A program made the translations under genes and the position numbers. The notes beneath the pieces are model-generated. The model saw nothing but the letters and a program-made list of their open reading frames with translations. It searched no databases and was not told the origin of the DNA. A stretch of DNA of 64,000 nt. It comes from Acinetobacter pecorum (GTDB lineage: Bacteria > Pseudomonadota > Gammaproteobacteria > Pseudomonadales > Moraxellaceae). Below are positions 7,944 through 18,226 of the stretch, piece by piece (position 1 is the stretch's first letter; every line of letters begins with the position of its first letter). The DNA lies in contig NZ_JACSPT010000003.1 in assembly GCF_014837015.1 (NCBI RefSeq), positions 95,379 through 159,378 of the forward strand, given 5' to 3'.

Positions 7944-8093
7944 ATGAAAAAAATTCTTGCTGCTTCATTAATGATGGCTTTTGTATTGACTGGCTGTAAC
8001 ACCGTAAAAGGCATGGGCAAAGATGTGTCTAAAGCGGGGAATGCAGTAACCAACACTGCTGAAAAAACTTCTGATGAAATTCGTCAAAACTAG
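7944..8093 (+). CDS. Entericidin-like small lipoprotein
   Basis: This 49-residue protein has a Lys-Lys start, a hydrophobic stretch and a Leu-Thr-Gly-Cys lipobox; Cys18 would be lipidated, leaving a mature peptide of 32 residues. The NTVKGMGKDVSKAGNAV pattern is typical of the entericidin A/B family, short envelope lipoproteins linked in E. coli to stress and stationary phase. Three in-frame ATGs occur (7938, 7941, 7944); GGAG at 7934-7937 is correctly spaced only for the third. A strong terminator follows, so it is a single-gene unit. Confidence 0.85.
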   Translation: MKKILAASLMMAFVLTGCNTVKGMGKDVSKAGNAVTNTAEKTSDEIRQN

Positions 8094-8114
8094 TTTTTTC
8101 CTGATCGTTCACAG

Positions 8115-8140
8115 AACCCTATCTTAGATAGGGTTTTTTT
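8115..8140 (+). terminator. Rho-independent terminator
   Basis: AACCCTAT and ATAGGGTT arms form a hairpin followed by a run of T, 21 bases after the entericidin stop. Confidence 0.85.
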
Positions 8141-8215
8141 TATCTCATTCATTCACATTCAAGCTCATATTCGCCTATCATAGGGCCGAGAAAATTATCG
8201 ACTGTTGAAAACTGC

Positions 8216-9352
8216 ATGAGCTCTTCCGCTACCCTCGATTTAAGTCTGCAACTATTACGCCAGCCTTCCGTTACCCCTATCGATCATGACTGCCAAAATA
8301 TTATGGCTGAACGTCTAGAGAAGGTTGGTTTCAATATTGAATCCATGCGTTTTGAAGATGTAGATAACATCTGGGCACGCAAAGGTACAGAAGGCCCGGT
8401 ATTCTGTTTTGCTGGCCATACCGATGTCGTTCCAACAGGGAATCTTGATGCCTGGAACTCAGATCCATTTTTACCTGAGATCCGTGATGGCAAGCTTTAT
8501 GGTCGTGGCAGTGCCGACATGAAGACCGCTTTGGCAGCTATGGTGGTTGCAACAGAACGTTTTGTAGAAAAACATCCAGACCATAAAGGCTCGATTGCCT
8601 ACCTGATCACTTCAGATGAAGAAGGTCCGTCGATTAATGGTACGGTGAAAGTGATTGAAACACTCGAAGCGCGTAATGAAAAAATCACCTGGTGTCTGGT
8701 TGGTGAGCCGTCTAGTACCAATACGTTGGGTGATATTGTCAAAAATGGCCGTCGTGGTTCGTTAAATGCCAATCTCACAGTCAAAGGCAAACAGGGTCAT
8801 GTGGCCTATCCCCATCTGGCGGTAAATCCGATTCATACTGCCTCTAAAGCGATTGCCGAGTTATGTGACACAGTCTGGGATCATGGCAATGAATATTTCC
8901 CGGCAACCTCTTTCCAGATTTCCAATATCAATGCAGGTACAGGCGCAACCAATGTTGTTCCCGGTACCATGAACCTATTGTGCAACTGGCGCTATTCAAC
9001 CGAAGTGACTGCCGAAGAACTCAAATCACGTACCTTGGAAATTCTGGATCGTCATGGTGTGGACTATGATGTTTCCTGGACTTTATCGGGCTTGCCTTTC
9101 CTGACTCCTGTCGGCGAACTGGTGAATGCAGCTAAAAATGCTATTCTGAATGTAACAGGCACTGAAACCGAACTATCCACTTCAGGTGGTACTTCTGATG
9201 GCCGCTTTATTGCGCCTACCGGTGCACAAGTACTGGAGCTTGGCGTGTTAAATGCTACGATCCACCAGATCAATGAGCATGTCAATATTGCCGACCTAGA
9301 GCCACTGGCTGAAATTTATGAGCAGATCCTGGTCAACTTACTTGCGAATTAA
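8216..9352 (+). CDS. dapE: Succinyl-diaminopimelate desuccinylase
   Basis: The protein (378 residues) hydrolyses N-succinyl-LL-2,6-diaminopimelate to LL-diaminopimelate and succinate, a late cytoplasmic step of lysine and peptidoglycan precursor synthesis. The M20 metallopeptidase dinuclear zinc site is visible: His68 and Asp70 in FAGHTDVV, Asp101 in GRGSADMK, Glu135-Glu136 in TSDEEGPS, and a C-terminal His in HQINEHVNI. The dimerisation domain lies between about residues 180 and 290. Length equals that of the E. coli enzyme to within a few residues. It stands alone, with a shared terminator towards the convergent Chp operon. Confidence 0.96.
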   Translation: MSSSATLDLSLQLLRQPSVTPIDHDCQNIMAERLEKVGFNIESMRFEDVDNIWARKGTEGPVFCFAGHTDVVPTGNLDAWNSDPFLPEIRDGKLYGRGSADMKTALAAMVVATERFVEKHPDHKGSIAYLITSDEEGPSINGTVKVIETLEARNEKITWCLVGEPSSTNTLGDIVKNGRRGSLNANLTVKGKQGHVAYPHLAVNPIHTASKAIAELCDTVWDHGNEYFPATSFQISNINAGTGATNVVPGTMNLLCNWRYSTEVTAEELKSRTLEILDRHGVDYDVSWTLSGLPFLTPVGELVNAAKNAILNVTGTETELSTSGGTSDGRFIAPTGAQVLELGVLNATIHQINEHVNIADLEPLAEIYEQILVNLLAN

Positions 9353-9370
9353 ATAAATAGATAACGTAAT

Positions 9371-9400
9371 AAAAAAGGAACTCTATAGAGTTCCTTTTTT
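9371..9400 (+). terminator. Bidirectional terminator between dapE and the chp operon
   Basis: AAAAAAGGAACTC and GAGTTCCTTTTTT arms are perfect complements with A-run and T-run on either side, so it can end both the dapE transcript and the minus-strand chemosensory operon. Confidence 0.85.
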
Positions 9401-9415
9401 AGTTGTTGCTTTTGG

Positions 9416-9874
9416 TTACAGTCCAATTGCAGCCTGAATATGGGTCATATTTGGAATATGGAACAGCCGCTCATCCATGCGCACATATTGAAAGATGGCA
9501 GGATCATTTACCTGCTGATCGACATCGACTACTTCGGAAATACGAATCCGGATGGTGTTCGGCATTTCATTGCACATCAGGGCAAAGCGCTGATTGATTT
9601 CATCGCCCTCAATCACCAATGCCACCCCATTTTGACGTAACGGATCATTCACTGCATAGACCGGCAACTGTGCCTCATGCCATTCCACGGTCTTGACCTG
9701 GGTATTGCTATCCAGGGCTGACAGGACAATGTTTTGTGGCAACAGCATCGGTTCTTTACCATGACAGTCAATAATATAGGCATCAATAAATCCGGTCGAT
9801 ACCGTAATCAGATGCTGAAGTTCCTGCTGGCTAATCTGATCAGCCAGTTTGCCGCTTGAATTGGTCTGACTCAT
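9416..9874 (-). CDS. CheW-like adaptor, last gene of the pil-chp operon (ChpC-like)
   Basis: A 152-residue protein with a CheW-type fold: beta-rich core, a central LPVYAVNDPLRQNGVALVIEG segment and an IRISEVVDVD strand near residue 110. It starts three bases after the chpA stop and is clearly co-transcribed. By position and size it corresponds to ChpC of the Pseudomonas Chp system, a CheW-like protein that may link extra receptors to ChpA. Sequence similarity alone would not settle ChpC rather than another CheW paralogue, so no symbol is given. Confidence 0.75.
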   Translation of the reverse strand: MSQTNSSGKLADQISQQELQHLITVSTGFIDAYIIDCHGKEPMLLPQNIVLSALDSNTQVKTVEWHEAQLPVYAVNDPLRQNGVALVIEGDEINQRFALMCNEMPNTIRIRISEVVDVDQQVNDPAIFQYVRMDERLFHIPNMTHIQAAIGL

Positions 9875-9877
9875 GTA

Positions 9878-12800
9878 TTACCCCTGTTTTTCAGCAATCA
9901 GTTGTTGAATATTGGCCAGCAGTTCCGCTTCCTGGAACGGTTTACCCATATAGTGCGTTACGCCCAGGCTAAATGCACGTTCACGATGTTTCTCACCGGT
10001 ACGTGAGGTAATCATGATAATCGGCAAGTCACGGTGAATATCATGGTGACGGACCAGATTGGTCACTTCAAAACCGTCCATGCGCGGCATTTCGATATCC
10101 AGCAACATTAGATCCGGTCTGACGTTTTCAAGCTGCTCGATCGCATCCACACCATCTTTGGCAGTGACAATATCATAGCCTTGACGTTCAAGCAGACGCG
10201 ACGTTACCTTACGTACAGTCACCGAGTCATCGACAATCATTACCAGACGGCGTGCATTGGAATAACGTGATCCATCACGCTGATCATGCAGCTGTTTGAC
10301 ACGCTGTGTCGCCTGAATCTGACGGGCAATATTCTGTCCATCAAGAATCAGACAAACCTGACCATCACCCAGAATCGTAGCACCCGCCACTACACCGATA
10401 GTGGCAAACTGATGTCCAATCGGTTTCACTACAATTTGCGCTCGTGAACCGACCAGCTGATCGACCAGCAAGGCAATGGTTTGACCACTATTGCCTTTGA
10501 TCAACAGCACCGGCAATGAATGTCCAACATTATTCAGACGGGGAATCGGCTGGTTACCCACAAATTCAGATAAATAACGCAGCTTATATTTTTCGCCATC
10601 GATCTTGAAATAGTCGTCGTTACTGTTGAAGTACGTTTCCAATGTGATCGGCGCAATACGCACAATTCGGTCAATCTGAGCCAGAGAAATCGCGTATTGC
10701 TGATCGCCTACTTTCACCATCAAGGCATCGCTGACTGCTACGGTAGTCGGTACACGAATGGTAAAGATAGTGCCTTGGCCCAGTTGTGAACTGACCGACA
10801 CATGACCACCCAACAATTTGATTTCACTTTGTACTACGTCCAGACCGACTCCACGACCGGAAATCTGGGTCACTGCTTTCGCGGTACTGAATCCCGGATG
10901 GAAAATAAACTGTAACAGCTCTTCCGAATCCAGTGTCTGGTCTTCTTTGATCAGGCCTTGACTTAAGGCCTTCTCACGAATTTTCTCTGCATCAATCCCC
11001 TTACCATCATCACTAAAGGACACGATCACATCGGTTCCCTGACGGCTGATATTCAAGACAATCGAACCGACTTCCGGCTTGTTCAGTGCGATACGATCTG
11101 CAGTATCTTCCAGACCGTGATCAATTGCATTACGCAGCATATGCTCGAATGGGGTGACCAGACGCTCCAGAATATTCCGGTCCAGTTCACCTTCGGTATT
11201 TTGCACGATCAGTTCTGCAGGACGGTTCAAGGTGGTCGAGGTTTGACGCACGATACGCTGTAAACGCGGCAGCATCCGGTCAAACGGAACCAGACGGGTA
11301 CGCATCAGGCTTTCCTGAATTTCGGCCTGAATACGGGATTGTTGTAATAACAGCCCTTCAGTTTCGCGAATTTTGTCGGCTAAGGTACTCTTGAAGTCGA
11401 CCAAATCCGATGCAGATTCTGCCAGTGATTTAGACAGCTGGTTGAGCGACGAATACTGGTCCATTTCCAGCGGGTCAAAGTCAGCATAGCGCGAATTCTC
11501 TGAACCATGTTTGGCAATAATCTGTGATTCCAGCTCTCCTTCCATTCGACGCAACTGATCGGCAAGACGCTTGATCGCCAGTTCCATTTCGTTCAGTGTA
11601 TTGCCAAGCTGGCCCAGATCCATCTCGATACGTGAACGGTTAATCGAGTTCTCACCAGACAGGTCAATCATCTTCTCGACCAGATCGGCAGAGATACGGA
11701 TCATCTCGTTATTGGTATCGCTGGCTCCACTATCCGCCCATTCACCCATCATGTGTGGTGGTTCAGTACCATCGCCTTCAACAAAGCCAAAGTCGCTGAC
11801 CACCAGATTGTCTGTTTTCGCCAGACGCTCAGGCAATTGTGCCGTGACATCCACAAAGGCGATCTTTTTCAGACTGCTGTGCAGCTGCTCAAAACCGCTA
11901 TAGTCGCGCTGGAAAATCGCCTGTCTTAACCAGGTCAGGGTTTTCTGCAACAGACCATCATAGGCATTCGAGTTAAACTGATAGACGGCAAACTGCTCGA
12001 AAGACGTTTCCAGCTCATAGGCAACGCTGGCCACTTCTTCAACATCTACCATACGTGCGCCACCCTTGATACTGTGGGCAGCACGCTGTAATTGCAGCAA
12101 TAAACTACGGTCACTACGCTGGTCAAACCATTGATTGAGCAGCTTCTCGGCATTTACCAGAATTTCTTCGGCTTCTTCGAGGAAAGATTCTTCTACAATG
12201 GATTTCAGTTCATCTTCTTCAGAACGTTCCACTGAACTATCATTAATTGCATCAGCAGAAGGTTGCGAAATTGCCGGTAATTCTTCAGTTTCAGCCAGAT
12301 CAGCAACTGGTTGCTCCGTCGTTGCTGATTCTGCCAGTTGCGGTTCAGAAATTGCTGTAGCTTCAATCTCTTCCACTTCAATTGCAGCAACTGCGCTTTC
12401 AACAGCAGTCCCAGCCTGTCCGGAAACTAGCGACTGAATATTCTGCAGAATTGAAATCGCTTCCGTTGCAGGATAGTCAATGCCTTCATCACGAATGGAT
12501 TGAATCCGATCCGAAACGTTGTCCTGTACCAGACGGATAACCTGGATTAAAGCAGGGGTCACGGCAATTTGCTGGCGGATTACACGTTCATAAATGCTTT
12601 CCAGTTCATGCGCAATCAAGCCGATATGTGAAGCTGAGATCATGTTTGCACCACCTTTTAAGGTATGCAAATGACGCATCAGGTTGTTCAGCGAAGCTGT
12701 ATCATCCTGCTTTTTGCTCCAGGTATTCAGGTCTTCATCAATGCCTGCAAGCAATTCATCCGCTTCTTCCAGGAAGATACTTAATAATTCTTCATCAAAA

Positions 12801-14335
12801 TCACGGTTGGTCTCAGCACTTTGCTGCTGCTGACGATCCAAAGCAATACGCTGGCTCAAGCCTGCAAAATCGACACTGGCTGTTGCCACAGGTTCGGCTG
12901 CCTGGGTAACTTCTGTCGTTACCTGAACATGCTGAATTGCATGATCTTCAGCAGGTATTTCAAGATCCTGCTGCACAAATGCAGACAATTCACTGAGTAT
13001 TTTTTGAATTTCTTCATTCAGAATGACACGCTGCCCTGCGGCCAGGGTATCAAACAAATGAATAAACTCTTGATGCGCCTGTGCAAACAGCTCATAGGCA
13101 TAATTGCTCTTCAATAACACTGGCTTTTCAAGCAATGCATCATAAGCCGATTTCAGATCACTGGTAAATTCATGAATACCCTGGGCTGCCCGGCTCTCTG
13201 TATGGGCCAGCAATTCTGCAGCCTGCTGACTGAGTGCCTGAATATATTCCGGATAATCAACCTGGGCGCGTTTATCAAATTCAAACTCGGCATCCAGCAA
13301 CAGATCAATATCCAGTTCAACCAGTTTGGACACCAGACCCTGGGTCTGAATGCTATTTTCAGTAACGGCAAAGCCATAATCATGCCAGACACGTTCAAAG
13401 GTCGCATAAACCGTATCCAGTTTTGCGATATTGCCCTGACGTAGCAGGTGCAGATAGTCACTCACGAACTCCGCATACTGAATCAGTAAAGCAGTTTCTT
13501 TTGAAGTAGAAGCAATTTCATCCTGTAGCAAAGTTTTGAACAGATGTTCCACCTTGGAGCTGGCTTCAAAAATCTGCTCAATCTGCGCCATGGATGAACT
13601 GCCGCGCAGGGTATGAATCGCACGGATCAGGGCATTATAATCTTGTGATTTTTCATCTTCAGTACGAAGGAAAGTCGCAATCGTATCCAGATGCTCTTCT
13701 GCTTCTTCAATAAAGATTGCCACTGTCTCTTCAATATCACTGCGAACAGGGATTTCTACTTGAGCTAGAGCTGGCTCAGCTTCACCTAACCCATTGTCTG
13801 CATTATCGGCAAATTCAAGACCTGTTATTTGACCTTCTGCAGTTAAATGATCTGCCAATATCAATAATTCCTGCAACGCAGGTTCAGGTGAAATTTGTTG
13901 TTGTAATTGTTGCCCCAACAGCACCATTGGACGCAGATCGAGATCAAGCGGCTGGACTTGTTTGAATTTCGGATATAAAGCATATTGATAGACATTCAAT
14001 ACTGCTTGAGCAAATTTCTGCACGGTCGGTGTCAGTGAAATTGAACCTGACAAAACCCGATTCAGGGTATCTTCCACCGCCCAGGCCATTTCTCCTGCCG
14101 ATTTGGCACCGACCATACGGCCCGAACCTTTCAAGGTATGAAAATGGCGACGAATAGTCTTCAGATTTTCTTGATGATCTGGATGACTTAACCATTCTGG
14201 AAATAAAGCATTTAACTCAACGAAGATTTCTTCAATTTCTTCAACAAAAATTTCAAGAATTTCTGCATCTTGGTCAAGATAACTATCTTCAGGAAGCGTT
14301 GTCGTTTCAACTAAATTTTTTAATATTTCTTTCAT
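9878..14335 (-). CDS. chpA: ChpA hybrid chemosensory histidine kinase
   Basis: The 1485-residue cytoplasmic kinase of the type IV pilus chemosensory pathway. Four Hpt domains show the phospho-acceptor motif: His66 (HTLKG), His241 (HTLRG), His557 (HTLKG) and His754 (HSIKG). A dimerisation region follows, then a CheA-type ATPase with HMLRNAIDHG, SDDGKGID and the SGRGVGLDVV box, a CheW-like domain, and a C-terminal receiver with VDDS and phospho-acceptor Asp1413. Known role: with PilJ and PilI it phosphorylates PilG and PilH to control pilus extension, retraction and, in Pseudomonas, cAMP. It is much shorter than P. aeruginosa ChpA (about 2470 residues), which carries more Hpt-type domains. Long Ala/Glu linkers join the domains. 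Confidence 0.95.
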   Translation of the reverse strand: MKEILKNLVETTTLPEDSYLDQDAEILEIFVEEIEEIFVELNALFPEWLSHPDHQENLKTIRRHFHTLKGSGRMVGAKSAGEMAWAVEDTLNRVLSGSISLTPTVQKFAQAVLNVYQYALYPKFKQVQPLDLDLRPMVLLGQQLQQQISPEPALQELLILADHLTAEGQITGLEFADNADNGLGEAEPALAQVEIPVRSDIEETVAIFIEEAEEHLDTIATFLRTEDEKSQDYNALIRAIHTLRGSSSMAQIEQIFEASSKVEHLFKTLLQDEIASTSKETALLIQYAEFVSDYLHLLRQGNIAKLDTVYATFERVWHDYGFAVTENSIQTQGLVSKLVELDIDLLLDAEFEFDKRAQVDYPEYIQALSQQAAELLAHTESRAAQGIHEFTSDLKSAYDALLEKPVLLKSNYAYELFAQAHQEFIHLFDTLAAGQRVILNEEIQKILSELSAFVQQDLEIPAEDHAIQHVQVTTEVTQAAEPVATASVDFAGLSQRIALDRQQQQSAETNRDFDEELLSIFLEEADELLAGIDEDLNTWSKKQDDTASLNNLMRHLHTLKGGANMISASHIGLIAHELESIYERVIRQQIAVTPALIQVIRLVQDNVSDRIQSIRDEGIDYPATEAISILQNIQSLVSGQAGTAVESAVAAIEVEEIEATAISEPQLAESATTEQPVADLAETEELPAISQPSADAINDSSVERSEEDELKSIVEESFLEEAEEILVNAEKLLNQWFDQRSDRSLLLQLQRAAHSIKGGARMVDVEEVASVAYELETSFEQFAVYQFNSNAYDGLLQKTLTWLRQAIFQRDYSGFEQLHSSLKKIAFVDVTAQLPERLAKTDNLVVSDFGFVEGDGTEPPHMMGEWADSGASDTNNEMIRISADLVEKMIDLSGENSINRSRIEMDLGQLGNTLNEMELAIKRLADQLRRMEGELESQIIAKHGSENSRYADFDPLEMDQYSSLNQLSKSLAESASDLVDFKSTLADKIRETEGLLLQQSRIQAEIQESLMRTRLVPFDRMLPRLQRIVRQTSTTLNRPAELIVQNTEGELDRNILERLVTPFEHMLRNAIDHGLEDTADRIALNKPEVGSIVLNISRQGTDVIVSFSDDGKGIDAEKIREKALSQGLIKEDQTLDSEELLQFIFHPGFSTAKAVTQISGRGVGLDVVQSEIKLLGGHVSVSSQLGQGTIFTIRVPTTVAVSDALMVKVGDQQYAISLAQIDRIVRIAPITLETYFNSNDDYFKIDGEKYKLRYLSEFVGNQPIPRLNNVGHSLPVLLIKGNSGQTIALLVDQLVGSRAQIVVKPIGHQFATIGVVAGATILGDGQVCLILDGQNIARQIQATQRVKQLHDQRDGSRYSNARRLVMIVDDSVTVRKVTSRLLERQGYDIVTAKDGVDAIEQLENVRPDLMLLDIEMPRMDGFEVTNLVRHHDIHRDLPIIMITSRTGEKHRERAFSLGVTHYMGKPFQEAELLANIQQLIAEKQG

Positions 14336-14502
14336 AGCTCATGCTTCTTACGTTATGCCGCCAAGAAGGGCGCTCAAACTTAATTGTGACCGTCACGCGA
14401 TACCTAACGTATGAAGTTAAGTACATCTTGTCGAGGCTTTATCTGTATTTCTTGAATGTGTCTCAACCGCAGTCAAGACACATTTCCCCATCATTTCTGA
14501 CT
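14336..14502 (-). other. pilJ-chpA intercistronic region with a perfect hairpin
   Basis: This 167-base gap is unusually long inside an otherwise tight operon. AATGTGTCT at 14455-14463 is the exact complement of AGACACATT at 14476-14484 (9-base-pair stem, 12-base loop). Weaker pairs are TACGTTA near 14349 with TAACGTA near 14404, and GTGAC/GTCAC around 14387-14397. No T-run follows the main hairpin on the minus strand, so it is more likely an RNA stability or attenuation element than a full terminator. Confidence 0.6.
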
Positions 14503-16575
14503 TTATTCTGGCAGTTTAAAGTCAGCTACAGATTCACGTAATGCATCGGCCATGTTTGCCAGTTCGGATACCGAACGCGCTGTATCGAAGGTCGCACTGG
14601 TGGTTTGCGAGGTAATTTCTTGTACAACATTCATCGTGGTCGCAATATGACCCGCAGAAGCCGACTGCAGTTTTGCAGCATCAGAAATGTTCGCAATCAG
14701 TTTTGCCAGGTTATTCGATACCGTTTGAATCTCATCCAGTGCCACACCGGCATCTTTAGACAGGTTCGCACCACGCACAACCTCAGCCGTGGTTTGTTCC
14801 ATCGAGATTACGGCTTCGTTTGTATCCGTCTGAATGGTTTTTACCAGACCTTCAATCTGTTTGGTTGCAGAGGCAGAACGTTCCGCAAGACGCTGTACTT
14901 CATCGGCAACGACCGCGAAACCACGACCTGCTTCACCCGCCATCGAGGCCTGAATCGCTGCGTTTAATGCCAGGATGTTGGTCTGGTCGGCAATATCGTT
15001 AATCAGGGCTACGATGTTACCAATTTCCTGAGAAGATTCACCCAGACGTTTAATACGTTTCGAAGTTTCCTGAATCTGTTCACGAATCGTGTCCATACCC
15101 TCAATCGAGCGATGTACAACATCAGCACCATTTGCAGCAATTTGTACCGAACGCTCTGCTACCACTGCTGATTCATCGGCATTGGCAGATACCTGGTCAA
15201 TCGACATCGCCATTTCGTTAATCGCTGCAGAAGCACCAGCAATTTCTTGTGCCTGATGTTCAGATGCTTCAGCTAACTGGTTGGTAATGCTTTGTGTGGT
15301 CGCGGTATATTGCGCAACTTCTTGTGAAGTTTCAGTAATACGCGATACCAGGTCACGTAACTGGTCGATCGCAAAGTTAATCGAGTCGGCAATCGCACCG
15401 GTAAAATCTTCAGATACCGTTGCATATGAACGCAAATCACCATCTGCAAGGTCGGCGATCTCATCGAGTAAACGTAAAATCGCATTCTGGTTACGGTCAT
15501 ATTCTTCTTGTAAACGGCCTACACGCTGCTTATCTGACAAGCCACGCAGAGAAAGTAACTTGAATACACACAGCAAGAAACCGACTAATAATGCAATCAG
15601 CAGGACAGCTGGAACTACCGTTTTAAGACCTGAGTTACCTGATAATTTATTCAGGTTGTCTAAAAGCACATCAGACTGGGAAAAAATTGATGCAGCGGCC
15701 TGACGAACTTTGACGATCTGTGCAGAGTTTTTAAGAATAATTGCTGATGCAGATTCGAGTACGTCATCATATTCAGCCTTGATTCCTTCCAGAGATTCAC
15801 GCAGGGTTGGATCATCAATACGCTGTACACCCAGTTCAGCAGAACCATTTAACTGAGCGTTTAAATATGAGCCGAAAGTTTCGGTATCGGCACTGAAGTC
15901 ATCTGCAGATTCACGTGAACCATCAGTACCCGTCAGTACCAGACTGATCGAACGCAAGATACGTTCCGCAATAAATACCTGGTTTTTGGCAATAACAACC
16001 TGGTTCGACGGCATGTCTTGACGTGCCATCTGGTCAACCATCAAGTTATATTCAGCTTGAATCCCCGGAATTGCCTCACCAATCGCGATGTTGGTGTCGT
16101 ATAACTGGTTAATAATCTTTTGTTGCGAGGTAATCAGATCAATACTGCTGGAAACTTCTGTCCACTGTTTATCAACCGCCTGCAACGCATCATTATTGGA
16201 GTGAATACTTTTAACTGTCTCAAGATTTTCAGCAAAGGCTTTTTGCGAGTCAGTCAGGTTTTTCATAGCTTCTGGCGTACCTGAAGCGGTCGCCTCAGTC
16301 GCCTGGCGCGAAATGGTTTGCGAGAGGAGACGCAGGTCACCCAGACTCTGAGTGAGTTCGTTGGTACGTGGTACACTATAAAAAAGATACAATAAAGTGA
16401 TCAGTGCGGCTAAAAGACAGCCTGCTGCTCCATAGATCAGCGGTTTTGATTTCTCACTATCACCGAAGACACGTGATAACTGATCTATTTGCGTTTGAAT
16501 CTTAGCTAAAAAAGCATTACCGCCCTTGCGGCCAGTGCTCTCACCTGTATTTTTCTTTTTAAGTTTAAAGCCCAT
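14503..16575 (-). CDS. pilJ: PilJ methyl-accepting chemoreceptor of the Pil-Chp system
   Basis: A 690-residue inner-membrane receptor. A membrane segment near residues 46-66 is followed by a long helical periplasmic region (about 70-320) of the PilJ sensory type, a second membrane segment near 325-345, a HAMP-like linker, and the conserved cytoplasmic hairpin around [20 protein letters not shown] and [21 protein letters not shown]. In Pseudomonas, PilJ senses surface contact and PilA; it signals to ChpA through PilI. GGAGAGG lies a few bases before the ATG. It sits between pilI (46 bases) and chpA (167 bases). Confidence 0.95.
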   Translation of the reverse strand: MGFKLKKKNTGESTGRKGGNAFLAKIQTQIDQLSRVFGDSEKSKPLIYGAAGCLLAALITLLYLFYSVPRTNELTQSLGDLRLLSQTISRQATEATASGTPEAMKNLTDSQKAFAENLETVKSIHSNNDALQAVDKQWTEVSSSIDLITSQQKIINQLYDTNIAIGEAIPGIQAEYNLMVDQMARQDMPSNQVVIAKNQVFIAERILRSISLVLTGTDGSRESADDFSADTETFGSYLNAQLNGSAELGVQRIDDPTLRESLEGIKAEYDDVLESASAIILKNSAQIVKVRQAAASIFSQSDVLLDNLNKLSGNSGLKTVVPAVLLIALLVGFLLCVFKLLSLRGLSDKQRVGRLQEEYDRNQNAILRLLDEIADLADGDLRSYATVSEDFTGAIADSINFAIDQLRDLVSRITETSQEVAQYTATTQSITNQLAEASEHQAQEIAGASAAINEMAMSIDQVSANADESAVVAERSVQIAANGADVVHRSIEGMDTIREQIQETSKRIKRLGESSQEIGNIVALINDIADQTNILALNAAIQASMAGEAGRGFAVVADEVQRLAERSASATKQIEGLVKTIQTDTNEAVISMEQTTAEVVRGANLSKDAGVALDEIQTVSNNLAKLIANISDAAKLQSASAGHIATTMNVVQEITSQTTSATFDTARSVSELANMADALRESVADFKLPE

Positions 16576-16621
16576 GCAGCCTCTCCCCGGTTGACGCCTT
16601 GCTTACTTTCGAGCGCGACAT

Positions 16622-17158
16622 TTAATTTATAAATTTTATAGATGCGTTCATAAATTTTGGATTTTGCAACAGACGACTGAATAAAAACACATGCCACTGC
16701 TGGTTGTGCTGATGGAAAAACCCCTGACAATATTCTTGTAAGTTTTTATCCAATTCAGATTTCTTCGAAAAGAAACTTTTCTTATTGAAATGTTGTATAC
16801 CCAAAACTTGATCTACGACCAAACCCACATACTGGTCATTATGGTTGATGCATAATACTTTTTGAGTCGGTGAAAATTTGCTGCTTTGCCCTGATACATA
16901 TTGCGTCAGATCAGAAACAGACAACAGTCTTCCCCGGATATTCGCCAAACCCAATACCCAGGCTTGTGTCTTGGGTACCGGCGTATATTTTGGGGGATAA
17001 ATCACTTCTGATACTTCCCCCAGCGGAGCAACAAAATATTGCCCCATCATCTCAAAAGCAATGCCCGACCATCGGTTAACTTCATTGCCATTGGAAACGT
17101 AGTTTTTATTTCCACGTTTCGCAATGCGAAGCAATTCGATAAATCCATTTGCTGCCAT
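16622..17158 (-). CDS. pilI: PilI, CheW-like adaptor
   Basis: The 178-residue protein is a CheW-domain adaptor coupling PilJ to ChpA. CheW marks: a GIAFEMMGQYFVAPLGEVSEVI strand pair, WVLGLANIRGRLLSVSDLTQYV in the middle, and YVGLVVDQVLGIQ near the C-terminus. It starts five bases after the pilH stop. Conserved position in the operon and length support the assignment. Confidence 0.92.
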   Translation of the reverse strand: MAANGFIELLRIAKRGNKNYVSNGNEVNRWSGIAFEMMGQYFVAPLGEVSEVIYPPKYTPVPKTQAWVLGLANIRGRLLSVSDLTQYVSGQSSKFSPTQKVLCINHNDQYVGLVVDQVLGIQHFNKKSFFSKKSELDKNLQEYCQGFFHQHNQQWHVFLFSRLLQNPKFMNASIKFIN

Positions 17159-17163
17159 AGAGC

Positions 17164-17532
17164 TTATCCTGCATTGAGGTGCTGCTTAATTACATCTATT
17201 AATTGTTTTTCATCGACTGGTTTTGTTAGATAGTCCGCTGCGCCTTGACGCTTGCCCCATACGCGGTCAGTAGCCTGATCCTTGGTACTCACAATCACGA
17301 TTGGAATGTGTTTGGTTGTTGCCCCACGTGCAATCTGGCGGGTCGCCTGAAATCCATTCACGCCCGGCATCACTACATCCATCAGAACCAGATCCGGCAG
17401 TTCTGCCTGTGCCATGGTGACCCCATCTGCCCCATTAGCTGCTTCAATCACATCAAAGCCATGTTTAGAAAGAATCTCTCTAAAGCGAAAAGTTTCTGTC
17501 GGTGAGTCATCCACAATTAGGATACGTGCCAT
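17164..17532 (-). CDS. pilH: PilH, CheY-like response regulator
   Basis: A 122-residue single receiver domain with no output domain. Visible: acidic pocket in LIVDDSPTE, phospho-acceptor Asp in LVLMDVVMPGVNG (near residue 52), Ser/Thr switch in IVIVSTKD and Lys in YLTKPVD. In the Pil-Chp system PilH opposes PilG, favouring pilus retraction or acting as a phosphate sink. GGGGAATTGGC precedes the ATG. Gap to pilG is 27 bases. Confidence 0.93.
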   Translation of the reverse strand: MARILIVDDSPTETFRFREILSKHGFDVIEAANGADGVTMAQAELPDLVLMDVVMPGVNGFQATRQIARGATTKHIPIVIVSTKDQATDRVWGKRQGAADYLTKPVDEKQLIDVIKQHLNAG

Positions 17533-17559
17533 GCCAATTCCCCAAAAAAATCAAATATA

Positions 17560-17943
17560 TTAAGCACTAATATGGTTACGGATTGCAGTTAGCAATTCAT
17601 CTTTACTAAAAGGTTTGGTCAGGTATTCATCGGAACCCACGACACGACCTTTGGCCTGATCAAATAAGCCATCTTTACTTGATAGCATAATCACAGGAAT
17701 ATTCTGGTAATTCTGAGAGTTTTTGATTAAGGCGCAGGTCTGATAACCATCTAGGCGCGGCATCATAATATCTACAAAAACGATATCCGGATTTGCTTCG
17801 GCAATTTTTGATAAAGCCTCAAAACCATCTACCGCAGTAATGACTTCATAACCTTCACGCTGAAGAAGAGTTTCTGCAGTACGACGAATGGTCTTTGAGT
17901 CATCAATAACCATAATTTTTAGATTTTGGAATTTATCGTCCAT
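17560..17943 (-). CDS. pilG: PilG, CheY-like response regulator, first gene of the operon
   Basis: A 127-residue receiver with IMVIDDSKTIRRTAE, phospho-acceptor Asp in IVFVDIMMPRLDG, IMLSSKDG and YLTKPFSKDE. PilG promotes pilus extension and, in Pseudomonas, activates the adenylate cyclase CyaB. An upstream ATG at 17961 would add six residues, but GAAGGG is placed about 7 bases before the ATG at 17943 and the resulting length is usual for PilG. Its promoter should lie in the AT-rich 280-base gap to the divergent gene at 18227. Confidence 0.94.
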   Translation of the reverse strand: MDDKFQNLKIMVIDDSKTIRRTAETLLQREGYEVITAVDGFEALSKIAEANPDIVFVDIMMPRLDGYQTCALIKNSQNYQNIPVIMLSSKDGLFDQAKGRVVGSDEYLTKPFSKDELLTAIRNHISA

Positions 17944-18226
17944 TTGTTTAACCCTTCCCATTTTAGAAACTATATGCCATAAGGCTCATAGGATTATTTT
18001 ATTACGATCGATAAACATTTTTAACATAAAGTCACTTGTATTATCAATGAACATTTTCTACACAAGTAGACAAAATCATTTATTTTTAACAACAGCTTCA
18101 CATTTTATTATGGTTATTGGTTTTTTTTTGACTAACGGTAGTTTTTTATTGATAAATTTAAGTCTAATATAACAATATTATTACTTTAAAATAAGTAATT
18201 TAGCCAACTTTAAATTCGGGGAGCCA

